From contig JAGNMH010000123.1 in the NCBI GenBank assembly GCA_017991275.1, positions 1-10,196 of the forward strand: a stretch of DNA of 10,196 nucleotides, written 5' to 3'. Source of the DNA: Acidobacteriota bacterium. GTDB lineage: Bacteria > Acidobacteriota > Blastocatellia > RBC074. Of this stretch, positions 4,206 to 10,196 are shown one piece after another (positions within the stretch are counted from its first letter, which is position 1; every line of letters starts with the position of its first letter). A model generated the notes under the pieces. That model saw nothing but the letters and a program-made list of their open reading frames with translations, searched no databases and had not been told where the DNA came from. The translations under genes were made by a program, and so were the position numbers.

Positions 4206-7187
4206 ATGAGCCTAGACTGGTGGAATCAACACAAACGCGGCCTGACTGTTGTGGCAGTCAGTGCCGCGTTCTTTTTGTTTTTCTTCTGGCGAGTAATTTT
4301 CGGCGGGCGTTTTTTTCTGGCCGGAGATCAACTGGTTTACACCTGGCCGATGCGCACCATCGCCTGGGAAATGATTCGTCATGGCCAGTTGCCGCTATGG
4401 ACTCCGTTTCTGTTTTCCGGCTACCCGCTGCTTTCAATGGCTCAACTCGGCTTGGGTTATCCGCTGACCTGGGGTTATCTGTTTCTGCCTGGCCATTGGG
4501 CCGAACACGTTGTCATCCTTGCGCCTTATCTGCTCTCTCCGATTTTCACTTATGCCTATCTACGCGAAGTTGGCCGCAGCCGTGTCGCTTCTTTGCTCGG
4601 CGGTTTGAGCTTTGCATACGGTGGATTGATGGTCAGCGGCATTGGTCTGAACGGCATGTTGCCGAACGCCATGATGTGGGCTCCGCTGCTGCTGATTGCC
4701 ATCGAACGTTCAAGAATTTCACCCACGAAGGCACACGAAGAAGACGCGAAGAAGAACAGAACCGATTTTGCCAGATGTGTTTTGTTGGCGGCTGGCGCTT
4801 ATTCAATGTCCGTGCTGAGTGGTATCGGGCAAGGTTTTGTTTACACCGGATTGCTGGCTGTCACTTATGCAGTTTTCATCGTGGTTGTCTGGCCAACGGA
4901 TGTCAGCCAAGCCGTGCCGAGCTTCAGAACTTTCGCGCGCTGGCGACCTTTGGCAACGATAGTGACCGGAATGTTGCTGGCAGCAGGCGTTGCAGCGTTT
5001 CAGATTCTGGAATCGCGACAAGCGCAACGGCTGAGCGTGCGTTCCGGCTTGAGTTACGAACAGTTCAGCGATGGCGCGTTTCACTTTTCGATGGCCTGGA
5101 AATCGTGGCTCGATCCATTTCACATCAAAGGCGACGTGACGGCTTATGTACCTCCGCTGGTTGTGCTGCTGGCTCTTATCGCCGTTGTGACGACGCTGCG
5201 AAAAAGACAACGCGAGTTGCGAATCTTTTTCTGGCTGGCGGTCGCAATCGTCGCGTGGATTCTGATGTGCGGGCCGAATACTCCTGTTTACGAACTGGCG
5301 TTCAAGATTCCTTTGCTCAACTTGTTCCGAGTGCCTTCGCGCCATGTTTTTGAATGGACACTGGCCGCCAGCATTTTGGCAGCTTACGGCTGGGACATTG
5401 CCGAAAGCTGGCTGTCAAAGAAACTTTTTTCTCCCACGAAGACACACGAAGAAAACACGAAGACTTTTGCGCTTTTCCGTCATTCATCAGTTGTCTTTGC
5501 GGTTTTGGGATTAGCCGTAAGCCTGGCGATTGGAGCAGCCTGGCATCACGCCACCGGGTCGTTGCTCCCGACGGCGGATCCAAAACTTGAAGCCATGAGT
5601 TATCCATATATCGGCTGGAAGCTGGCGTTTGTAGCTGCAACAGTTTTTTCGGTTTTGGCAATCTGGCAAATCGGCAATCAGGCTTGGCGGGAAAAGCTGT
5701 TGATGCTGACCGTGGCATTGATTTGTTTCGTTGAGCCGTTCAACTTTCTTGAATACCTGACTCCGCCTTACAGCTCGCCGGTTGAACGCCTGAGCCATTT
5801 TTCGCCGACGACCAAACAGGTTCAGCAAAATCAGGCGGCACAGAATCGCGTCTATTCTCAAGTCACAATGGAAGGCGACGAGATGCGCCAGGAACCGCGC
5901 TTCGATTTGCCTAACCAGACCGCGCTTGCCGGTTTGCACAACGTAGCCGGTTTTGAACCGCTGATGCCTGAACGTTACAGCCGTGCGCTGAACAGCAAAG
6001 CCTGGGACACGGTTAATCGCGGACCGAACCTGGAAGCCGATCCATCATTGTTTGAATCACGCTCGCACGTGCTGGATTTGCTGAACACGACCCACGTTAT
6101 TTCATTCGACAATTTCGGCTACAACCATCCTTCGAGGAAAGAAAAAGACGGTCTGATTTATGACGGCTCGGTCATCGTTGCCGAACTCGATTCCGATTCG
6201 CCAACCGTCATGCCGGTTGAAAACTTCATGGCAGACCAACTGGCCGTCGTCACCGCAATGTCGCGGTCTATACACATCCCTGACCAAACCGCCGTCGCCC
6301 GCATCACCATTCGCACCACCGACGGCCAGATCATCGAACGCGAATTGCTGGCGGGCAGCGACACTTCGGAATGGGCACACGAGCGTCCCGACGTTAAAGC
6401 CAAGATCAAACACAGCTTGGCGACAGTCTTCGACAGCCAACCGGCTGACGCTCAAAACAGTTTTTCCGCGCTGCGTTTTCTGAAGCGGTTTTCGCTGGAG
6501 GCTCGGCTAAACATCGCCAGAGTCGAAATGACGAAGCTGGTGAAAGATGCAGACGTTGCCGTATGGAATGCGACTCTGATTGATTCGCAAACCTCGGCTT
6601 CGCAAACCTTGCACCATTTCGACACTGACCGCTGGGAAACCGAGTACAAAAAAGACGGCGTGATGGTCGCCCGCAACAAACGCGCATTGCCGAGAATCTG
6701 GCTGGCGACTGAAGCCGAAGCTCTGGACGCCACGCAAATCTGGCTGCGAATTCGAGGCCTTCCCGATCCGAAAACTCAAATCGTCGCGCCGTTTGATCCT
6801 GGCCGAACCGCGTTGATAGAAATCGAACCCGCCAAGTTGCCGAAACTTTCTGGCGGAGAGCTTGCGCCGGATGCTTACGCTCGCTTTGTCAGTTACGAAG
6901 CAAGTCGGCTGGTAATCGAAACCAACGCCGACAAACCGGCTGTGCTGGTGGTCAGTGAACGTCATTATCCCGGCTGGGTGGCGACTTTGGACGGAGTGAA
7001 GACGCCAATTCATCAAACTGATTTTCTGTTGAGAGGTGTCGTGGTTCCGGCTGGAAAACACACGGTTGAAATGAGTTATCGCGCGCCACAGGCCAGAAAC
7101 GGCGCGATCATTTCTCTGCTGACGCTGGGGCTGATTGGATGGCTTTGGTTTCGCGCTCGGAGGAATTCGAGCGCCGGTGCAGTTTGA
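4206..7187 (+). CDS. YfhO-like multi-pass membrane protein (copy 1)
   Basis: A 993-residue protein with about a dozen predicted membrane helices in residues 13-511, a large soluble region (about 520-960), and one final helix (964-983) with a basic tail. This is the YfhO layout, a family related to GT-C-type lipid-linked sugar transferases. Family-type motifs: FLAGDQ (Asp41, candidate catalytic acid in the first loop), GQLPLWTPFLFSGYP (60-74), IPLLNLFRVPSR (368-379). The soluble part has DTSEWAHERPDV (719-730), RALPRIWLATEAEA (826-839) and a C-terminal SERHYPGWVATLDG (917-930) followed by a LLRGVVVPAGKHTVE strand. The start is 3 bases after the DUF2490 stop. Two in-frame repeat-derived segments, SPTKAHEEDAKKNR (172-185) and SPTKTHEENTKTF (409-421), interrupt loops between helices. 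In characterised relatives YfhO assists sugar modification of teichoic acid; the substrate here is unknown, perhaps an LPS or cell-surface glycan. Confidence 0.85.
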   Translation: MSLDWWNQHKRGLTVVAVSAAFFLFFFWRVIFGGRFFLAGDQLVYTWPMRTIAWEMIRHGQLPLWTPFLFSGYPLLSMAQLGLGYPLTWGYLFLPGHWAEHVVILAPYLLSPIFTYAYLREVGRSRVASLLGGLSFAYGGLMVSGIGLNGMLPNAMMWAPLLLIAIERSRISPTKAHEEDAKKNRTDFARCVLLAAGAYSMSVLSGIGQGFVYTGLLAVTYAVFIVVVWPTDVSQAVPSFRTFARWRPLATIVTGMLLAAGVAAFQILESRQAQRLSVRSGLSYEQFSDGAFHFSMAWKSWLDPFHIKGDVTAYVPPLVVLLALIAVVTTLRKRQRELRIFFWLAVAIVAWILMCGPNTPVYELAFKIPLLNLFRVPSRHVFEWTLAASILAAYGWDIAESWLSKKLFSPTKTHEENTKTFALFRHSSVVFAVLGLAVSLAIGAAWHHATGSLLPTADPKLEAMSYPYIGWKLAFVAATVFSVLAIWQIGNQAWREKLLMLTVALICFVEPFNFLEYLTPPYSSPVERLSHFSPTTKQVQQNQAAQNRVYSQVTMEGDEMRQEPRFDLPNQTALAGLHNVAGFEPLMPERYSRALNSKAWDTVNRGPNLEADPSLFESRSHVLDLLNTTHVISFDNFGYNHPSRKEKDGLIYDGSVIVAELDSDSPTVMPVENFMADQLAVVTAMSRSIHIPDQTAVARITIRTTDGQIIERELLAGSDTSEWAHERPDVKAKIKHSLATVFDSQPADAQNSFSALRFLKRFSLEARLNIARVEMTKLVKDADVAVWNATLIDSQTSASQTLHHFDTDRWETEYKKDGVMVARNKRALPRIWLATEAEALDATQIWLRIRGLPDPKTQIVAPFDPGRTALIEIEPAKLPKLSGGELAPDAYARFVSYEASRLVIETNADKPAVLVVSERHYPGWVATLDGVKTPIHQTDFLLRGVVVPAGKHTVEMSYRAPQARNGAIISLLTLGLIGWLWFRARRNSSAGAV
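4717..4757 (+). repeat. CACGAAG-type repeat, in-frame copy 1 inside YfhO gene
   Basis: The segment ttcacccacgaaggcacac then gaagaagacgcgaag encodes SPTKAHEEDAKKNR. It closely matches the copy at 5425-5468 and is read in the same frame. It falls in a hydrophilic loop between two membrane helices. The paralogue encoded at 7246-10161 is 14 residues shorter between the matching anchors (Glu167 to Gln209 here, Glu179 to Gln207 there), which equals the length of this segment. Confidence 0.8.
5425..5468 (+). repeat. CACGAAG-type repeat, in-frame copy 2 inside YfhO gene
   Basis: The segment ttctcccacgaagacacac then gaagaaaacacgaag encodes SPTKTHEENTKTF, differing from copy 1 at only a few bases over about 33. 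It is again in the same frame and in a loop between helices, after AESWLSKKLF. Between NLFR and the next aligned Trp this protein is about 15 residues longer than the paralogue. Confidence 0.8.
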
Positions 7188-7197
7188 GTGCCGGTAC

Positions 7198-7261
7198 GGT
7201 ACCGCGGGCGTAAGCAAGCGGCAGGCTTAGCATACAACCGCTTGCTTACGCGCGCGGTACC
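7198..7261. repeat. 24-bp stem hairpin repeat at the convergent gene junction
   Basis: Arms 7198-7221 and 7238-7261 are reverse complements over 24 bases with one mismatch (core GCGTAAGCAAGCGG), around a 16-base loop. The hairpin lies 10 bases after the copy-1 YfhO stop, and its right arm contains the stop codon (7246-7248) and last codons of the minus-strand YfhO gene. It could end or protect both transcripts, but no T-tract follows either arm, so it looks more like a REP-type dispersed palindrome than a standard intrinsic terminator. Related sequence (gtaccgcg) recurs at 10177-10184. Confidence 0.85.
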
Positions 7262-10161
7262 GCATCAACCTTACGCCGCCGACTGCTAAAGATTCCGCCG
7301 ACGATCAGCAGCACAATTCCCAACGCCGACCACGCAGCGCCGTTGCGGAAGCTATGCGCGCGAAAGACGAATTCGATCCGGTGATCTCCCGCCGGAACCG
7401 CCAACCCGCGCAAAGTATAATTGACCTTTTCAACCGGCACTCGCCGACCATCCATCCACGCTTCCCAACCGCGATAGTAAATCTCACTCAAAACCAGAAA
7501 GCCGGGCTGAGCATTGCGCGTCGCCAGTTCGATGCAGTTGGGTTCGTATTTCGTGACTTTGACTTCGGAGTTGGCCGAGTCTCCAATTTCAGGCAGCGTC
7601 ACAGGACGATTGCCGAAATCTTCTTTCTCCAACAAAGCCATTTCAGCCGGGTTGAATTCCCTTCCATCAGTTAGCTTGCCGGTTTTGATTGTTTCCAGAA
7701 CGTCTTTGCTCAATTCGACTTCCAGTCGTTTGACGAACCACGCGCGAGGCATCGCTTTCAGGTTTTCATAAACTTCGACTTTGTCGAACTGGCCCAGCTT
7801 GCGCCAGCGTTCGGGCAGAAAACTAACACCATCAATGGCTGCGGATTCCTCGGTTTGGCCATCCAGCAGCGAGGCGCGAACGACAATCAATGAAGTTTCA
7901 TCAGTTGGTTCGTAATTGAATTCGATCTGCTCAATTTCGGAGCGGTCGAAATCAAAGCGCGACAAATAACGATGCGCTTGAAAGCCATCTCCCGGCCAGC
8001 TTTCAGCCACAGCCGGACGGCGATGTTTGATTGCCGCCGCCACATCCGGGCGATCATAAGCCCATTCCGCCGTGTCGCGCCCGGCCTGAATTTCGCGTTC
8101 AAAGACACGGCCATCCGCCGTGTGCAGCTTGATTCGCGCCACCACCTGACCGTCTGGGACGTGCGCCGAACCTGTCATCGTCGTAATCAAAAACAGGCTT
8201 GAAGCCGTTGCGCCAGCCGCAATTTGCGTGTGTGCCTGTTTGCCAGCTTTCAACTCCAAATCAATTGGAGCGTTCAGAAACTGCACTCCGTTGTGTTCGA
8301 TGATGTACCAGTCTTCGGGGTCAACGGCTCTTTCACGCAAAACGTATTTGACGTTCAGCAGGTTGAAACCCTGATGCGGCAAATCAAATGAACGACTGTC
8401 GGCTATCCATCCTTCAGGTGACATGCCTCCGGCCACGGCTGACATCCTGTCCAGCCGCAGCATGTCGTAACCGTTGATGCTTTGCAGACCACGGGCAATT
8501 GAAAGATTCGGCTGATTCAACTGGCTGAAGTTTTCGCCGAATCCCCACTGAGATTCAGTCGCCACACGAAACGAATTGAAATCGCTTTCACGCGATTTGA
8601 TCAGCTTCACCGCCGGAGGATCAATTAAGTGTTCGGCCAGTACGGGCTTAAAAATTTTCCACTCGTAAAACTGCCCGAACGACGCCAGATCAATCGCCAG
8701 CACAGCAACCAACAACAACCCAGCCGACGCCGATTGCCTGCGCGCGTAAAACCACGAAATCGCAACGACAACAACGAACAACGACAATGGAATGACAGCT
8801 TCAGCATTGGTCAGCAAATTGGCATCAGGCGGCGGAGTTTTTGAACTCAGCCGCGCGCCGAACCAGCGGTAAGCAATCAGCGTCACGCCGACAACTATCG
8901 CCAACGCCGCAGCGCCTTTTCGCCATAACTTCATGGATTCTGCCGCGCTCAACTCTGACAGTTTGTTGACCCCCAAACCGGCCAGCACTGCCAACGCCAG
9001 ATTGACTATCAACAGATTGCGCGCAGCCACGCGAAACAAATTGAAGACTGGAATCTGAAAAATCAGTTTGTGAATGCCAAAAGGCAGAAACCCGCCGAAG
9101 GCCAGCAACAAGGCCAGCACCGCCGCCAGCGCCCAGAACCGGATCAGCTTGTCGCCTCGCATTTTGAAAACCGCAATTGCGGCAAACAACAGCGTCAACA
9201 AACCAGCGTAGCCAAACATTTCGGCTGTGCCTTCCACTCCCCAGTAATGCATTTTGTAAGGCAGCTTCAACGCTCCGCCGAAAAAGTACGGAAAGATCAG
9301 ATTCAGCGATTGCCCTGGCGGCAACGAAAACGAAGCGAAGAAATCGTAATCAATTCCTCCGCGCGCACTGTTCGGCAACAGTTCGCGCAACGAAAACAAT
9401 TGCACGCACGACAACAACAAGCCGCAAACCGCCATCGCCCCCGACCTGGTCAGAAACTGCCGGCGACGATCTTTTTCCGCCCGCACAAAAGCCGCAAACA
9501 AAACATAACCAGCCCAAACCTGAGCGGTATAAAAGTTCATCTGCGGGACTCCGGCGAAAAGCTGCACAGCGATGATGATCGAACCAATCGTCACCCATCG
9601 CCATGTCAATCGTTGATAAAGCTTTTCAACCGCCAGCACCACCCACGGCAACCACGCCGCTGCGGCAATGTGCGAAGTCTGTCCCAGATGCGCGACCAGA
9701 TACCCGCCAAGCCCAAAAGCGATTCCGCTGACCAGCGCGGCTTCGCGGCGACAACCGATGACCCGCGCATACAGGTAAGCTCCGATTGCTGCCAGATGAA
9801 ACGTCGTAATCACAACCGTGTTCATCGCAGCCAGCGGCGACAAAACGGCGAAAATCCAGTTCGGCAAATACAACACGCCCGGATACACCGTCGCCAGAAA
9901 CGGCATCCCGGCAAAGATGTACGGATTCCACAACGGCAAATTCCCTTCGCCGATCATCTGCCCAAGCAGGATTCGCAATCCCAGATTCGCCGTCCAACCA
10001 TCACCCGGCGCAAGCAATAACCCTCTGGTCAATGTGGGGTAAAAGAACAAAACCGGCAGCAATAACAGCCCAGCCGCCGCCACAGCACGTGAAATGATTT
10101 CAGGTCTGCTGTTGGAATCAGGCAGGTTGAGTTGTTGGGAGTCGGGTAATGTCTGTGCCAT
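7246..10161 (-). CDS. YfhO-like multi-pass membrane protein (copy 2)
   Basis: A 971-residue relative of the 993-residue protein in the converging gene. It has a ~24-residue polar N-terminus, about a dozen helices in residues 25-495, a soluble region to about 935, and a last helix (940-957) with a basic tail. Conserved points: LAPGDGW (Asp54), GNLPLWNPYIFAGMP (73-87), IPVFNLFRVAAR (370-381), DTAEWAYDRPDV (696-707), MPRAWFVKRLEVE (804-816), SEIYYRGWEAWMDG (892-905) and a LRGLAVPAGDHRIE strand. The start ATG (complement of 10159-10161) has only a weak purine stretch (aaaag) upstream; any promoter lies beyond the window or in the repeat at 10171-10196. The last residues VPRA and the stop are encoded by an arm of the 3' hairpin. 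Probable role: transfer or handling of a surface-glycan sugar, as for YfhO relatives; substrate unknown. Confidence 0.85.
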   Translation of the reverse strand: MAQTLPDSQQLNLPDSNSRPEIISRAVAAAGLLLLPVLFFYPTLTRGLLLAPGDGWTANLGLRILLGQMIGEGNLPLWNPYIFAGMPFLATVYPGVLYLPNWIFAVLSPLAAMNTVVITTFHLAAIGAYLYARVIGCRREAALVSGIAFGLGGYLVAHLGQTSHIAAAAWLPWVVLAVEKLYQRLTWRWVTIGSIIIAVQLFAGVPQMNFYTAQVWAGYVLFAAFVRAEKDRRRQFLTRSGAMAVCGLLLSCVQLFSLRELLPNSARGGIDYDFFASFSLPPGQSLNLIFPYFFGGALKLPYKMHYWGVEGTAEMFGYAGLLTLLFAAIAVFKMRGDKLIRFWALAAVLALLLAFGGFLPFGIHKLIFQIPVFNLFRVAARNLLIVNLALAVLAGLGVNKLSELSAAESMKLWRKGAAALAIVVGVTLIAYRWFGARLSSKTPPPDANLLTNAEAVIPLSLFVVVVAISWFYARRQSASAGLLLVAVLAIDLASFGQFYEWKIFKPVLAEHLIDPPAVKLIKSRESDFNSFRVATESQWGFGENFSQLNQPNLSIARGLQSINGYDMLRLDRMSAVAGGMSPEGWIADSRSFDLPHQGFNLLNVKYVLRERAVDPEDWYIIEHNGVQFLNAPIDLELKAGKQAHTQIAAGATASSLFLITTMTGSAHVPDGQVVARIKLHTADGRVFEREIQAGRDTAEWAYDRPDVAAAIKHRRPAVAESWPGDGFQAHRYLSRFDFDRSEIEQIEFNYEPTDETSLIVVRASLLDGQTEESAAIDGVSFLPERWRKLGQFDKVEVYENLKAMPRAWFVKRLEVELSKDVLETIKTGKLTDGREFNPAEMALLEKEDFGNRPVTLPEIGDSANSEVKVTKYEPNCIELATRNAQPGFLVLSEIYYRGWEAWMDGRRVPVEKVNYTLRGLAVPAGDHRIEFVFRAHSFRNGAAWSALGIVLLIVGGIFSSRRRKVDAVPRA

Positions 10162-10170
10162 ATCTTTTAC

Positions 10171-10196
10171 GAGTCAGTACCGCGACCGGTAGAGAG
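10171..10196. repeat. Probable partial repeat upstream of the minus-strand YfhO gene
   Basis: The sequence gagtcagtaccgcgaccggt, continuing to the window edge, shares gtaccgcg and the GAGT lead-in with the hairpin-repeat region near 7186-7208. It lies 10 bases before the start codon of the minus-strand YfhO gene, so repeat-like DNA may flank this gene on both sides. Only part is visible and the call is tentative. Confidence 0.35.

Noticed and set aside
4055..5353. A long plus-strand open frame (432 codons) overlapping the DUF2490 and YfhO genes
   Set aside because: Its translation is rich in Arg, Cys and Ser with no recognisable domain, and it overlaps two well-supported genes in another frame; it is a shadow frame.
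7198..7261. Classical rho-independent terminator
   Set aside because: The stem is strong, but no T-tract follows it on either strand and the 16-base loop is long; a dispersed palindrome fits better, though a role in RNA ends remains possible.
9070..10020. A plus-strand open frame (316 codons) opposite the minus-strand YfhO gene
   Set aside because: Its Gln/Arg/Lys-rich composition is that of an antisense shadow of a hydrophobic membrane protein; the minus strand encodes clear helices and family motifs.

Overview
The window reads as chromosomal DNA from a diderm (Gram-negative) bacterium of moderate GC. It carries an LPS inner-core heptosyltransferase and a probable outer-membrane beta-barrel protein of the DUF2490 type. 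The gene families, and several kinds of short G/C/A-rich repeats packed around the genes, recall Acidobacteriota, perhaps Blastocatellia. That placement is an inference from style, not a proven taxonomic call. I see no rRNA, tRNA, CRISPR array, transposase or integrase, and no stretch longer than about 150 bases without a gene.

Layout: (1) positions 2-625, the 3' part of a two-domain thioredoxin-fold protein whose start lies outside the window. (2) 626-778, a gap filled by an imperfect inverted repeat. (3) 779-7187, a tight co-oriented run: shikimate kinase (aroK), LPS heptosyltransferase II (waaF, overlapping aroK by ATGA), an alpha/beta hydrolase of unknown substrate, a DUF2490 exported protein, and a 993-residue YfhO-like multi-pass membrane protein. 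(4) 7198-7261, a strong hairpin repeat between converging genes. (5) 7246-10161 on the minus strand, a second YfhO-like protein (971 residues) that is a diverged relative of the first.

Functionally, waaF, the DUF2490 protein and the two YfhO-like proteins point to the cell envelope: core LPS assembly, an outer-membrane protein, and large membrane proteins of a family linked to lipid-linked sugar transfer. aroK is a housekeeping aromatic-pathway enzyme that happens to lead the run. The hydrolase may act on an envelope lipid or ester, but nothing in the sequence fixes its substrate.

The most unusual aspect is how short dispersed-type repeats have become part of proteins. A 7-base tandem repeat supplies the start codon region and first residues of aroK. 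Two copies of a CACGAAG-type repeat sit in frame inside the first YfhO gene, at places where the second YfhO protein is shorter by 14 and about 15 residues. One arm of the 3' hairpin repeat encodes the last residues and stop codon of the second YfhO gene.
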